A stretch of 64,000 nt of DNA from Bacteroides zhangwenhongii (GTDB lineage Bacteria > Bacteroidota > Bacteroidia > Bacteroidales > Bacteroidaceae): assembly GCF_009193325.2 (NCBI RefSeq), contig NZ_CP059856.1:930001-994000 (forward strand), in the 5' to 3' direction. Shown one piece after another: positions 52,644 through 63,200 of the stretch. A program made the position numbers and the translations under genes. Within the stretch, counting starts at the first letter, position 1; each line of letters starts with the position of its first letter. The notes below the pieces were generated by a model. It was given only the letters and a program-made list of their open reading frames with translations, ran no database searches and was not told the DNA's origin.

Positions 52644-53711
52644 ATGAATATAGCTGCATTGTTATCGGGAGGTGTTGATAGTTCGGTGGTTGTTCACTTG
52701 CTTTGTGAGCAGGGGTACAAACCGACTCTTTTTTATATAAAGATCGGTATGGAAGGAGCGGAGTATATGGATTGTTCGGCAGAGGAGGATATTGAATTAT
52801 CGGCTGCTACTGCCCGAAAGTACGGTTTATCTCTCGAAATAGTTGATTTGCATAAAGAATACTGGGAAAATGTAGCGACTTACGCCATTGGTAAGATCCG
52901 GCAGGGATTGACACCGAATCCGGATGTGATGTGCAATAAACTAATAAAGTTTGGTTGCTTTGAACAACGCATCGGGAAAGAGTTTGATTTTACGGCTACC
53001 GGTCATTATGCTACTACGATACAGCGTGATGGAAAAGTGTGGCTGGGTACGGCAAAAGATCCCGTAAAAGACCAGACGGATTTTCTTGCACAGATTGATT
53101 ATCTGCAAATTTCCAAACTAATGTTTCCCATTGGAGGATTGACGAAACATGAGGTGCGTGAAATTGCAGACGCGGCTGGATTACCCAGTGCCAAAAGAAA
53201 AGACAGTCAGGGCATTTGCTTTTTGGGAAAGATAAACTATAATGATTTTGTCCGTCGTTTTCTTGGCGAGTGGGAAGGAGCGATTGTAGAATTGGAAACC
53301 GGAAAGAAACTAGGTACACATCATGGTTATTGGTTTCATACTATCGGGCAGCGGAAGGGGCTTGGTTTGAGTGGAGGTCCTTGGTTTGTTGTTAAAAAGG
53401 ATATTCAGGAAAATATCATTTATGTATCTCGCGGCTACGGTGTAGAGACCCAATATGGGAATGAATTCCAAATGCGTGATTTTCATTTTATAACAGATAA
53501 TATTTGGAAGGGTCAGGGTAAGGAAGTGGATATAACCTTTAAAATTCGTCATACTCCTGAATTTACTAAAGGGAAGCTCATTATGAAGGGAGATAATCAG
53601 TTTCATATCCTATCTTCTGAAAAGTTACAGGGCATTGCTCCGGGACAGTTTGGAGTGATTTATGATAAAGAAGCGCGGATTTGTGTGGGAAGTGGAGAGA
53701 TTATCTGTTAA
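52644..53711 (+). CDS. mnmA: tRNA-specific 2-thiouridylase MnmA
   Basis: 355 residues. PP-loop ATP-pyrophosphatase motif [10 protein letters not shown], catalytic cysteines Cys97 in NPDVMCNK and Cys192 in [15 protein letters not shown], and the central motif [19 protein letters not shown]. It thiolates U34 of tRNA for Lys, Glu and Gln. Length is normal. Bacteroides genomes often hold more than one mnmA-like gene, so this may be a paralogue. It has its own promoter and is followed by a toxin-antitoxin pair with a separate promoter. Confidence 0.95.
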   Translation: MNIAALLSGGVDSSVVVHLLCEQGYKPTLFYIKIGMEGAEYMDCSAEEDIELSAATARKYGLSLEIVDLHKEYWENVATYAIGKIRQGLTPNPDVMCNKLIKFGCFEQRIGKEFDFTATGHYATTIQRDGKVWLGTAKDPVKDQTDFLAQIDYLQISKLMFPIGGLTKHEVREIADAAGLPSAKRKDSQGICFLGKINYNDFVRRFLGEWEGAIVELETGKKLGTHHGYWFHTIGQRKGLGLSGGPWFVVKKDIQENIIYVSRGYGVETQYGNEFQMRDFHFITDNIWKGQGKEVDITFKIRHTPEFTKGKLIMKGDNQFHILSSEKLQGIAPGQFGVIYDKEARICVGSGEIIC

Positions 53712-53735
53712 ATAGTTCTTTTTGAGTGGCGAAGA

Positions 53736-53767
53736 TTGAATAAACAAGATTATTTTCATTACTTTTG
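53736..53767 (+). promoter_or_regulatory. Promoter of the toxin-antitoxin operon
   Basis: -33 TTGA (53736-53739) and -7 TACTTTTG (53760-53767), spacing 20 bp. Followed by a strong RBS AAAGGAGG at 53787-53794. Confidence 0.65.
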
Positions 53768-53800
53768 TTTCGTAGAATTATAAATAAAGGAGGTTTGATT

Positions 53801-54040
53801 ATGACAACGATGGAATTGAAAAGCCTGAAAATGGACTTGGTAGAGGAACTCCTGAGTTTGAATGACAAAGAGATGCTCAATCGGGTAAAAACCTATTTGA
53901 AACGACTTAAGAAGATGGAAGCTGAAAAAGAAGAGGACGAAATCAGTAAGGAAGAGATTCTTGCAGGGATTAATGCCGGGCTGAAAGATGTAAAAGCCGG
54001 GAGAACAAGATCTGCTTATGAACTCATTAATGAACTATAG
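53801..54040 (+). CDS. Putative antitoxin
   Basis: 79 residues from the ATG at 53801 (MTTMELKSLKMDLV), chosen because AAAGGAGG lies 6 bases upstream and the earlier in-frame ATG at 53765 falls in the -7 box. The sequence is highly charged: an N-terminal amphipathic helix (VEELLSLNDKEMLNRVKTYLKRL), then an acidic stretch (EAEKEEDEISKEEILAGINAGLKDVKAG). The last part matches antitoxins in RelE/ParE pairs that clamp the toxin. It overlaps the toxin gene by 23 bp. No DNA-binding domain is obvious. Confidence 0.82.
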   Translation: MTTMELKSLKMDLVEELLSLNDKEMLNRVKTYLKRLKKMEAEKEEDEISKEEILAGINAGLKDVKAGRTRSAYELINEL

Positions 54041-54383
54041 TATAGAAAGTTCTGCCTCATTTGATAAAGAGGCAAAACGTTTAGGGAAGCGTTACGTTTC
54101 ATTTAAAGAAGATTATCTGAAACTTCTTGATGAATTATCTCGGAATCCTCAACTTGGAACAGATTTGGGACATGGTTTGCGTAAGGTACGTATGAAAATT
54201 ACTGCAAAAGGAAAAGGTAAAAGTGGAGGTGCAAGAGTTATAACCTTTACTGTGGTGATTTCCCAACAAGATGCGGTGTTAAACCTTCTTTATATCTATG
54301 ATGAGGCGGATAAGGCTTCTATATCAGAGAAAGAGATTGAACAACTTCTGAAACAGAATGGTTTGAAACCACATCAGATATAG
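54018..54383 (+). CDS. RelE/ParE-superfamily toxin
   Basis: 121 residues from the ATG at 54018 (117 from the ATG at 54030). The RelE fold is recognisable: SASFDKEAKRLGKRYVSFKEDYLKLL, ELSRNPQLGTDLGHGLRKVRM, GKSGGARVITFTVV and LNLLYIYDEADKASI. RelE-type toxins cleave mRNA on the ribosome; ParE types inhibit gyrase, and the sequence does not decide. Overlap with the antitoxin gene signals translational coupling. The 3' end overlaps the convergent response regulator gene by 10 bp. Confidence 0.88.
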   Translation: MNSLMNYSIESSASFDKEAKRLGKRYVSFKEDYLKLLDELSRNPQLGTDLGHGLRKVRMKITAKGKGKSGGARVITFTVVISQQDAVLNLLYIYDEADKASISEKEIEQLLKQNGLKPHQI

Positions 54384-55033
54384 TATTCCGCTAAATCAAC
54401 AATTCCCGCCCGCATGGCATATTTGGTGGCTTCATGCACATTATTTACGCCTAACTTGCGGAAGATATTTTTACGGTGGCTGTTAATCGTATGAAAACTA
54501 AGTTTTTTCTCTGCTGCAATCTCTTTTGTCGTTTTGCCCAGTGCGATTTCTTTTAGAATATTCTTTTCTGTTTGCGTTAGCAAATGATTGTCTGTGGATG
54601 AGGTAACAGACGGAGAGCCAGTTCCCGAAAGCAATAGGTTGCTGACATGATTGCAGATATATCTCTGTTTGCGGATAGCGCATTGAATCGCAGTGATAAT
54701 TTCTTCTTTGGAATTATCTTTCATTACTACTCCAAAAGCCATGCTGCTAAATAATATTTGTCGAAGGAAGTTGAGACTTAGCTCATCGGAGAATAGGATC
54801 CAATCGGCCTTTTTAAACCTTTCCTGTAGAACGATCAGTTCATCTGCCCCGGCAAAATTGAATAGTGTGTAATCAAGAATAACCACTGCTTGCGGGTACA
54901 ATCGCAGCAACTGAATCAGCTCTGCTTTATTATCAGCTTCTAAAAGCGCGGATACATCTTTTTGCTTGGTCAGTAGGAACATCATTCCCGCTTTGCTGAT
55001 ATCTTGATTGTCTGCAATGATAAATTCTCTCAT
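54374..55033 (-). CDS. LuxR/NarL-family response regulator
   Basis: 219 residues. N-terminal receiver: acidic pocket FIIADNQDIS, a phospho-acceptor Asp in VVILDYTLFNF and Lys in GVVMKDNSKEE. C-terminal helix-turn-helix: LTQTEKNILKEIALGKTTKEIAAEKKLSFHTINSHRKNIFRKLGV. No sensor kinase adjoins. The -7 candidate TACATTTG (minus) at 55064-55071 lies inside the neighbouring terminator's left arm. Target genes unknown. Confidence 0.92.
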   Translation of the reverse strand: MREFIIADNQDISKAGMMFLLTKQKDVSALLEADNKAELIQLLRLYPQAVVILDYTLFNFAGADELIVLQERFKKADWILFSDELSLNFLRQILFSSMAFGVVMKDNSKEEIITAIQCAIRKQRYICNHVSNLLLSGTGSPSVTSSTDNHLLTQTEKNILKEIALGKTTKEIAAEKKLSFHTINSHRKNIFRKLGVNNVHEATKYAMRAGIVDLAEYYI

Positions 55034-55051
55034 AATAGGAATAGCTAAATA

Positions 55052-55101
55052 AAAACTCCGCTACAAATGTACATATTTTGTGCGATTTGTAGCGGAGTTT
55101 T
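55052..55101 (-). terminator. Terminator of the DUF4251 gene
   Basis: Perfect 16-bp stem AAAACTCCGCTACAAA (55052-55067) and TTTGTAGCGGAGTTTT (55086-55101) with an 18-base loop, lying after the DUF4251 stop on the minus strand and before the LuxR start. Confidence 0.85.
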
Positions 55102-55122
55102 AATTAGATTCTTGAATTCCGA

Positions 55123-55713
55123 TTACCAGGAACGTCCTTTGAAGATGTTGGATTGGTCAAGCGGAACGATATTTCCGTTCAATGTCAGATTGTTGTTATT
55201 GAAGTTCGGGCTGATTGTAACCGAAGCTGTATTATTTCCACTGCTCATGTTGATGAAGACCTGAGCGGAAATACCAATACCTTGAACGCTGAATGAACAG
55301 TTCACATTTCCTTTCTTGTCAATGTTCATTTTCATATCAGAAGAATTCCCATCTACAGTGACACCACCGATCCCGTTAGGACCTGGATAAGCTGTATTGA
55401 AAGCAGTCTGCACAGTGGCTCTGTTGCCATTCATCAAAACGAAGTTGGTGTTTGAAGTCACGAAAGCACTCATTCCATTACGGAAGATTACTTGATTGGC
55501 TTCCAGTACAAATTGCTTGTTCTTTAAAGCCTGTACAGCTTGTTGATAGGCTGCCATGTCCTGTACTTGTTCTTCGGCACGGAGTTTTGCTCTTTCTGCG
55601 TCTCTTTGAGCTTTTCGTTCTGCGCGGCGGGCTGCTGCGTTACTTTCCTGTGCATACATCATCGTGCTTGCACTCACTAATACTAATGCTAATAATGCAA
55701 TAAACTTTTTCAT
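55123..55713 (-). CDS. DUF4251 domain periplasmic protein
   Basis: 196 residues from the ATG at 55713 (MKKFIALLALVLVSAS), which gives a good signal peptide cut near MYAQ; the frame is open upstream but would overlap the nhaC 3' end. A charged linker (AARRAERKAQRDAERAKLR) precedes the DUF4251 domain: NKQFVLEANQVIFRNG, TNFVLMNGNRATVQTAF, GVTVDGNSSDMKMN and SVQGIGISAQVFINMS. The family is common in Bacteroidetes; function unknown. Confidence 0.85.
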   Translation of the reverse strand: MKKFIALLALVLVSASTMMYAQESNAAARRAERKAQRDAERAKLRAEEQVQDMAAYQQAVQALKNKQFVLEANQVIFRNGMSAFVTSNTNFVLMNGNRATVQTAFNTAYPGPNGIGGVTVDGNSSDMKMNIDKKGNVNCSFSVQGIGISAQVFINMSSGNNTASVTISPNFNNNNLTLNGNIVPLDQSNIFKGRSW

Positions 55714-55780
55714 AACTTTTTTTTGTTTAGGTTTAATACGTTGTCCGTTTATTGCAAAAACAAAGAGTATGCCAGATTGT

Positions 55781-57208
55781 TCACGAACGTCGTGCAATTT
55801 TGTATCCGATAGCTGCGGCGGCAATACTCATTAAAGGGCTGATAATGTTGAAAAAGCAATAGGGAAGATATACAAGTGTGGGTACACTTAAAATGGTGGC
55901 CTGAGTCATCCCGCAACTGTTCCATGGGATCAGTACGGATGTAACGGTTACTGCATCTTCCGTCGTGCGGCTTAGTAAGCAACTTTCATATCCTTTCTTG
56001 GCATATATGTCACGAAACATATTTCCCGTCAGAATGATACTGATATATTGGTCGGCTGTTGCCAGATTAAGAAACAAGCCTGAGCAAACCGTACCTCCTA
56101 CCACACTGACCGTCTTTTTCATAAATCGAACAAAGATTGAAGTGATACTACCCAACATACCGCTGGCCGTCATTGCTCCACCAAAACACATGGCACACAG
56201 AATGAGCCAAATCGTATTCAGCATTCCGGACATGCCGCGTGTGGCAATCAAATCTGCCAGAACGGCATTGTCTGTGTGCAGACTTGTGCTTCCATATATC
56301 GTTATCATTAATCCTTTGAACAATGAATCGAAGCCGGAAGTTGCCATTCCGGAAACCTCCTGTAATAACTCCGGCTGGAAAATCAAAGCGAAGACTCCTG
56401 CCAGCAGTGTCGATAAAAACAGGGTAATGATGGAAGGAATCTTACGGGCGATTAATATGCCTGTTACAATAGGTACGATCAAGAGCCAGGGAGTAATGTG
56501 GAACTTTTCATTCAAGGCTGCTGCCACTTCGGTGATATGTTGTGTATTGCTGGCATCGTGTGAGAATCCTGCCACAGTAAAAATAATCAAAGTGATTATG
56601 AGGGAAGGAACTGTCGTTATCATCATGTATCGGATATGCCGGAATAGTGGAGTATCAGTTACGGAAGCTGCCAATATGGTTGTTTCCGATAGAGGCGAGA
56701 CCTTATCTCCAAAATAAGCTCCGGAAATAATGGCTCCTGCAATCCATCCCTCTTCAAATCCTTGTGCCCTGCCGATACCCATCAGTGCGATTCCAATGGT
56801 AGCGATGGTGGTCCACGAACTACCGGTCATAACGGAAATAAGTACACAAATGATACAGGTGGATGCTAAGAAGAAACTGGGATGTATGATTTGCATTCCA
56901 TAATAAATCAAAGTAGGTACTACTCCGCTGATCATCCACATTCCACTTAATGCACCGATAATCAATAGGATGATAATAGCCGTTGCCACTCCGGCCACAT
57001 TGTTTGTGATGGCAATCTCATAATCTTTCCAAGGGATTTTGTAGAATGCCATACCGATAAGAATACAAATAGCGGTAGTGGTGAGTAATGATACTTGACT
57101 TCCTCCACTTAAAGCATCACTACCGAAAGTATGGATAGTACCGAATAATAATAGTATAAGTACGATAATTGGTATCAGGGATACAAAAGGGGAGGGGGCT
57201 TTTTTCAT
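55781..57208 (-). CDS. nhaC: NhaC-family Na+/H+ antiporter
   Basis: 475 residues with about 11-12 membrane helices. Recognisable blocks: GMAFYKIPWKDYEIAI, SSWTTIATIGIALMGIG, AGAIISGAYFGDKVSPLSET, YGSTSLHTDNAVLADLIATRG, ATADQYISIILTGNMFRDIY and VLIPWNSCGMTQATIL. These are typical of NhaC/arginine-ornithine-antiporter-like proteins (PF03553). Preceded on the minus strand by a -7 element TATCTTTG at 57245-57252. Exact substrate is not provable from sequence. Confidence 0.9.
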   Translation of the reverse strand: MKKAPSPFVSLIPIIVLILLLFGTIHTFGSDALSGGSQVSLLTTTAICILIGMAFYKIPWKDYEIAITNNVAGVATAIIILLIIGALSGMWMISGVVPTLIYYGMQIIHPSFFLASTCIICVLISVMTGSSWTTIATIGIALMGIGRAQGFEEGWIAGAIISGAYFGDKVSPLSETTILAASVTDTPLFRHIRYMMITTVPSLIITLIIFTVAGFSHDASNTQHITEVAAALNEKFHITPWLLIVPIVTGILIARKIPSIITLFLSTLLAGVFALIFQPELLQEVSGMATSGFDSLFKGLMITIYGSTSLHTDNAVLADLIATRGMSGMLNTIWLILCAMCFGGAMTASGMLGSITSIFVRFMKKTVSVVGGTVCSGLFLNLATADQYISIILTGNMFRDIYAKKGYESCLLSRTTEDAVTVTSVLIPWNSCGMTQATILSVPTLVYLPYCFFNIISPLMSIAAAAIGYKIARRS

Positions 57209-57244
57209 ATTAAGTTCTTTAATGCTCTAAATTATTTTGGTTTG

Positions 57245-57252
57245 CAAAGATA
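57245..57252 (-). promoter_or_regulatory. -7 element for the NhaC gene
   Basis: Minus-strand TATCTTTG, matching TAnnTTTG, 37 bp before the start codon. Confidence 0.55.
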
Positions 57253-57334
57253 CAACAAAATGATCGAAATTTTTAGCGTTATGGAACGGAGCAATAAAAA
57301 TTAGTATAAGTTTATATATTCTTGGTACATAGAA

Positions 57335-57769
57335 TCAGCCCCAGTTTACCTTACGTTTTAGCCACCAATATCGTATAAAAAGTATTCCGGTCAGAATCAG
57401 AGCGATAGATAGTCCGGTGTAGAAAACGGAAATAAAACTGTCGGGTAATAGATGGAAGCTCCGGATGGTAATGCCTAGAGAGATCATGAATATCATGATG
57501 ATCCAACTCTTTACATCAAAAAAAGAAAAAGGGCAGTTACGGGTCTTCTTTTTCTCTTCAATTCGTCGGGTGTGTTTATAATAAAGTCTTTTAAAGATGA
57601 GTACGAAGAATAACAAGAAAACTACAGTTGCTTCTCCAATTTTGAACATCCAGTCTTGGGAGTTGTTTAACCAGGTAATGATTCCTATTCGTAATATATT
57701 GATGCCGGCTGTAATCCATACTGCGCCGGCTGTAATGAGTAAGATTTGTTTGTTAACTCCGTATTTCAT
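57335..57769 (-). CDS. Small four-helix integral membrane protein, unknown function
   Basis: 144 residues with four hydrophobic segments (about 9-30, 44-60, 88-105, 115-135) and a basic cytoplasmic loop (KRLYYKHTRRIEEKKKTR). No family recognised. It lies 68 bp downstream of pbpC on the same strand, so co-transcription with the A2M/pbpC pair is possible, but there is no functional link beyond position. Confidence 0.7.
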   Translation of the reverse strand: MKYGVNKQILLITAGAVWITAGINILRIGIITWLNNSQDWMFKIGEATVVFLLFFVLIFKRLYYKHTRRIEEKKKTRNCPFSFFDVKSWIIMIFMISLGITIRSFHLLPDSFISVFYTGLSIALILTGILFIRYWWLKRKVNWG

Positions 57770-57837
57770 TCGCTTTATTTTTTGCTATAAACGGTTTTAC
57801 TGCTTATTTTGTTGAGTCATTTCTTATGATTTATAGT

Positions 57838-60183
57838 TCATTCTATGAAAAAAGTGGTGGAAACCGTATTTCCTTCCCCATCAACGGCTGTCAGAGAGTG
57901 TTTTCCCGGTTCAGGTTGCAAGGATATTTTATGAAAATCCTGTGTTTGCATCAGATATATATCATCGAGATGCCAGAAAACGATTGCTTCGGGATTGTTG
58001 TGAGCCAGTTCGACAGTGATGAATCCTTTGTTGCCATCCAATTGTTTCGGTAGCTTGATTCGTGCATTCATCGGAGGATAAATGAATTGCATGGGTTGGA
58101 AACTATCTTCTCCGCAACCTGATTTGAACGGAGGAAGAGGCTTGTATTCCGGATGATGCTGTTTATAATACCATTCCCATACAGGAGGCAGTGCGAACCA
58201 TGACCTTTGGAAAGTAGGCTCCGTATTGGCACAATTCTCATAAATACGATATTTCTCGTCGGCAGATAAAGTAATGAAGTGATGATATGGGCAAGATTCC
58301 GTTCGTAGTCCGGAGGGAAGTATAAGCACTGTGTCCGTTTCCTCGCAGAAGCGTCCTTTCAAATGACCGGATTGACGGCATACTTCCGCATCAATAAAAA
58401 CACCGGTCGGACGTTCAAACCACGATGAAGAGGGAAGATAGTTGAATACATCGAATAATACGGGACCTGCCGTTTGTGCGCCCACTAATCCCGGTTTTCC
58501 TTCACCGGTTGCGTTTCCTACCCATACGCCGACTGCGTAACGAGGAGTGACGCCTACCGCCCAAGCATCCCGGAATCCATAACTCGTTCCTGTTTTCCAG
58601 GCGATGGTCTGCATGGAAGGGATGGACTTCCAATCGATCTCTTCGGGGCGGTTGACTTCTTTTAGCGCGTCGAAAGTTTGCCACACTGCACCCTTGTCCC
58701 AAGTGAATTTTTGTTGTATCGCTTCGTTTTTACTCTCTTCTCCCATTAAGATGTCGGCTTCTTTTTGAGGGACTGCATCACTATGCTGATTCGGAATCAG
58801 ACTTCGTCCCATTTGTGCGTACGCATTTGTTACATCCCATAAAGTGGCTTCTGCTCCTCCCAGAATCAGGGATAAACCGTAGTGGGACGATGGACGGGTG
58901 ATTGTTTTGAATCCTGTCTGTTGCAGGAAATTATGAAATTTGGGAACGCCATATTTTTGTAACATTGTCACGGCTGGAATATTCAGTGAACGGGCAAGTG
59001 CTTCCGAAGCGGGCACAGCCCCCTCATACTGCCTGCTGAAATTCTGCGGACTGAATCCGTTTATGTTAATGGGGATGTCAGGAAGTAGCGTATGTGGCAA
59101 TAATGCCCCCTCCTGCAACATCGCATAATATAAAAAAGGTTTCAAAATACTTCCTGTGCTTCTGGGAGCTTGAATTACATCCACCTGATTACCTCCTTGC
59201 CGATGGTCGAAATGTACATTCCCGCAATAGGCTATCACTTGATTGGTAGGGAGGTCGATTACTAAAATGGCCAGATTGCGGATATCGCTTCGGTTAAATT
59301 CATTGCTCCAACGTTCAGCGATGTCTTCTATATGCATTTGAATTCCCCGGTCAATGGTGGAATGTGAGTACTGTCCATTTCTTTCTTTGTAGAAACGGCT
59401 GACTAAGTGGGGAGCTGTTTGCGGAAGAAGATGTGGCTCTTCGGGAAGAGGTTCGCTGACAGCCAGCTCATAAGTAGACGAATCTATGATTCCTTTCTCA
59501 TGGAGCAGTTTAAGGACCCGGTTACGTTTGGCAAGTAATGTCTCCCGTCCTTTGGATAGATGAATCATGGCTGGAGCATTGGGTAATACGGCGAGCATGG
59601 CCGATTCCGCCCATGACAACTCTTCGGCTGAATGACCGAAATAACGCCAGGCGGCCGCATCCAGTCCTACCACATTTCCTCCGAAAGGGGCATGAGATAT
59701 ATACATGGATAGGATTTCTTCTTTAGAAGCCCTGAATTCCAAACGTGTAGCCCAGATCATTTCGATTATTTTCTCTCCGAAAGTTCTGGGTTTGTTTCGT
59801 GCAAGCCGGATAGTTTGCATGGTCAGCGTGCTTCCTCCGCTTACAATACGTTTGTTCTTGATGTTTTGATAAACGGCTCTTCCGATGGCAAGCGGATTAA
59901 CACCCCAATGATGATAGAAATGTTTGTCCTCAAAAGTGATAAGGCAGTGTTTTATTTTCTCCGGTGTCGTATTCCTCGGAGGGAAACGCCACTGCCCGTC
60001 GGAAGCGATACGTGCTCCCAACAGTTCTTCGTTCCTATCAGTGACGACAGTCGAGTAGGGGACATGAAAGAGTTGTTGGGGAAGACAAAACATATATCCC
60101 ATCACCAAGAGAGCAATACTGCCAAGTATTACTTTCCGGGTGACGGATAGATTTCTGAATACCTCCGATATCTTAACTTTCAT
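57838..60183 (-). CDS. pbpC: Penicillin-binding protein 1C (bifunctional transglycosylase/transpeptidase)
   Basis: 781 residues, length as in PBP1C. One N-terminal transmembrane helix (about 17-33), the GT51 glycosyltransferase domain (TFEDKHFYHHWGVNPLAIGR, GGSTLTMQTIRLAR), the transpeptidase domain with Ser-x-x-Lys in STGSILKPF, SLN in ARSLNIPAV and KTG in AWKTGTSYGFRD, and the C-terminal BiPBP_C domain. Works in peptidoglycan synthesis. It lies 33 bp after the alpha-2-macroglobulin gene, the known pairing. Confidence 0.95.
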   Translation of the reverse strand: MKVKISEVFRNLSVTRKVILGSIALLVMGYMFCLPQQLFHVPYSTVVTDRNEELLGARIASDGQWRFPPRNTTPEKIKHCLITFEDKHFYHHWGVNPLAIGRAVYQNIKNKRIVSGGSTLTMQTIRLARNKPRTFGEKIIEMIWATRLEFRASKEEILSMYISHAPFGGNVVGLDAAAWRYFGHSAEELSWAESAMLAVLPNAPAMIHLSKGRETLLAKRNRVLKLLHEKGIIDSSTYELAVSEPLPEEPHLLPQTAPHLVSRFYKERNGQYSHSTIDRGIQMHIEDIAERWSNEFNRSDIRNLAILVIDLPTNQVIAYCGNVHFDHRQGGNQVDVIQAPRSTGSILKPFLYYAMLQEGALLPHTLLPDIPININGFSPQNFSRQYEGAVPASEALARSLNIPAVTMLQKYGVPKFHNFLQQTGFKTITRPSSHYGLSLILGGAEATLWDVTNAYAQMGRSLIPNQHSDAVPQKEADILMGEESKNEAIQQKFTWDKGAVWQTFDALKEVNRPEEIDWKSIPSMQTIAWKTGTSYGFRDAWAVGVTPRYAVGVWVGNATGEGKPGLVGAQTAGPVLFDVFNYLPSSSWFERPTGVFIDAEVCRQSGHLKGRFCEETDTVLILPSGLRTESCPYHHFITLSADEKYRIYENCANTEPTFQRSWFALPPVWEWYYKQHHPEYKPLPPFKSGCGEDSFQPMQFIYPPMNARIKLPKQLDGNKGFITVELAHNNPEAIVFWHLDDIYLMQTQDFHKISLQPEPGKHSLTAVDGEGNTVSTTFFIE

Positions 60184-60216
60184 GAACTGCGTTTGTTCTT
60201 ACTAACAGAATTCGTA

Positions 60217-63200
60217 TTAGCGACTCACCGTTGTTCTTCCTGCTTTGCTTCGTGCCTGCACGGTTGTATCATACATGGCTTCGCACTGAACAGCCGGAAG
60301 AATGAAGTTACCGGCGTATGCCGCTTGCAATCTGATAGTGAAAACCTTTGTCTCACCACGGTGCAAATTGAAATAGGTCAATACACGATCGTCGCGGATA
60401 TCCTGATAGGAGTAATTGATAGCTGTATCGGCAGTCGCCATTCGTTCATTATATATTTCCCACCCGGATGGTATAATATGTGTCAATGCCAGATTGGTAT
60501 AATCCGATGTTTCGCTAATATTGGATATGGAAACGACAGCGGTAAAGTCAGTTCCTTGTTTAATTTCTTCTGCGGATATGGGCGTGCCGTTCAGAGTTGC
60601 ATATCTTATATCCATCCGAAGATTGTCTGAGATGGCGGGCAGCGTATCGTTCAGCAATTGTGTGCGCGTGATAATATCTACTCCCAATGCTCCCTTGCCT
60701 TGATTCTTTACAGAGACTGTTCCGGATTTCGATGAAGTAGGAATCTCTTTGGCAAATACCGCTTTGGCAGATTTCACGGCAGGTTGTTGCTTGCCGTTCC
60801 ATGTCCATGTGAAATCAAGTGTACCTGATAGCTTTTCTGCCAAGCGTCCCATTGCCATGAGGGCAAATGCGGTAGACTGAGTACTGAAATACTCCTCTTG
60901 TGACAGATTCTGCGAGACTTTCTTTGCTTGTTGAAGTGCATCCCGTTCCCGGTTCATCAGGATTAATGTTTCCAGAATCATCGCTTCATCCCGGTCGGAC
61001 GAACCGTAAATAAAGTTCATTGAAGAATAGGGAGTGACACTGGTTTCTGTCTTATATACCAATTCCTCGGCTGGTTTCATTTTTCCTGTCAATGCGTAGG
61101 CGGCTGCCAATCTCCATTTGGCTTGAATGGATAATCCTTGCTGTTCCTTCATTCTGTTCATAGCTCCGTATTCCGGCACACCGGCCAATGCCAGCGTGTA
61201 TAGACGGAAGGCTTGCATCAGCTCCGACTGCCATAGTTGCCAGCTGTTTGCATCCTGTGGCATACGCCAGTTCTGGGCTGCTGCACGTTGGAAGTGTTTC
61301 CACTTATTCAATACGTTTGAATGGACGGCATATCCCTTTTCTTGTGCCAATGTCAGGAACATTCCGGTATATGAACTGATCCATTCGTCTGCGACGGCAT
61401 TCCCCGGCCAATAGACAAAACCGCCATTGGGAAGTTGCCGGGCATAAATCTGACGGATAGCCTCCTGTACATTTGTTTTTATTTTCTCTGCTTCCTGTTC
61501 GTTTACCGTTTTAAATTGAGAGATAAACAGAAGCGGCAATGCTTTGGAAGTCAACTGCTCCGTACACTGATGTTGGTAATCGTATAAGAAGTCGAATCGA
61601 CGTGTGATATCTACGGATGGGATACGGGATACTTCCAACTGAATATGATTGTTGTCGGAAAAACCGCTTAGGCTATACGATACCTCTCCACTTTGTCCGG
61701 CTTCCACCCATTGGCTGTTGCGCAATGTCACGACCGGATTCGGATTGCGCACGTCTATTTCGATGGTTTCTTTAGTTTGCTGCCCACCCCCGTTTGCCGT
61801 CAGATGGATAGTTGCTTTACCTGTTTTGTTTCCGGTCTTCAATGTAAAGAATGTAAGCTGGTCGCCCGGTTGATTGAAGGTTAGCGACTGTTGCGAAGGC
61901 CCGGCAATTTGTACTCCTCCACCGGAAACTTGAATAGATACGGTGACATTCTTTACCTGATTTTCCATTGCAAAGATATTTACCGGAACAGTGATTTCCT
62001 CTTGAATACTAAGTACGCGCGGCAAGGTGGAAAGCAGCATTAACGGTGTCCGTACATAGGCCGTCTTTTCTGCATTTCCATAAGCACCGTCCTGTCCTGC
62101 CACTACCATAGCGCGTACGGAACCTACATACATCGGAAGTTTCAATGTATGTGTCTGATGTTTGCCTTTTCCCAGATAGAAAGGACCTATGAATTTAACG
62201 ACCGGTTTGAACCGGTTTGCTTTTGCATCTGCCGGTTTCAAAGCTGCGTCCCCACCTGTACTGAAAAGAGAACCGTAACTTCCGGCGGAAGCTCCCAATA
62301 CATTGTCGTACATATCCCATGTCCGGATACCGAGCGCTTCTCGTGAATAGAAGTCATTCCAAGGATCGGGTGTCTTGAAGTTCGTAAGGTCCAGCAGACC
62401 GTCGTCTACGATAGCCAATGTGTAAGTCATCGGCTTCCCGCTCTTTTCGCTGACGGTCACATTGAAGTTCGTTTCCGGTCGTAGCACTTCCGGCATTTGT
62501 ATTTGCGGTCTTAATATCGTTTGACTGTTGGTTACGAATACCGGGACAACACCATACATACGGATAGGCAAGTCATTCACTGTCTGCGCATGAGGCTGCA
62601 ACAAGCTGATGTGCAGATATACATTCGGAGCCATTTCTTCTGTGATCTTGAACGTATATTTTGTGTCTCCTTTGCTGGAAACTTCGATCCATTCCTGTTT
62701 GAGTACTGTCGATCCGTTCTCGATGGATACCAATGCACGTCCGTTGGCTGCTGCGGGGATAATAGCCATAGCTGTTTCTCCTATCTCATAGGAATCTTTG
62801 TTCAATGAGAAAGCAAGCATTTTAATACCACTGGGGTCCGATTTACTTGAACGTCCCCTCCATTCGGGCCAGTCTACGTAGATAGTACCTCCGGTGGCAT
62901 GTCCGCTTTCTTTGTCTTTCACATAGACCAGATAACGTCCCCAATTGGGATAATCGACGCGGAATTTGAAAGAAGCCTTTCCATTGTTGGTTTGCAGACT
63001 CCCACTGGCTACCGGAGTGATGGAAGTCCCGTTTATATAGGAACTGAAAGATTCTTCATTGTTTTCCCACCACCAGCTCCAACTGATACGGTAGATCTTA
63101 TATTCCAGATTTGAACGGCTCACCGCCTGTCCTTCCGGATTCACCGTAACAATGTCAAATACATGATCTTTGTCCGTTTCTATGTATTTGCCTTTCGGCT

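Noticed and set aside
55965..56717. 250-codon + strand frame over the NhaC gene
   Set aside because: Antisense to the conserved NhaC membrane protein.
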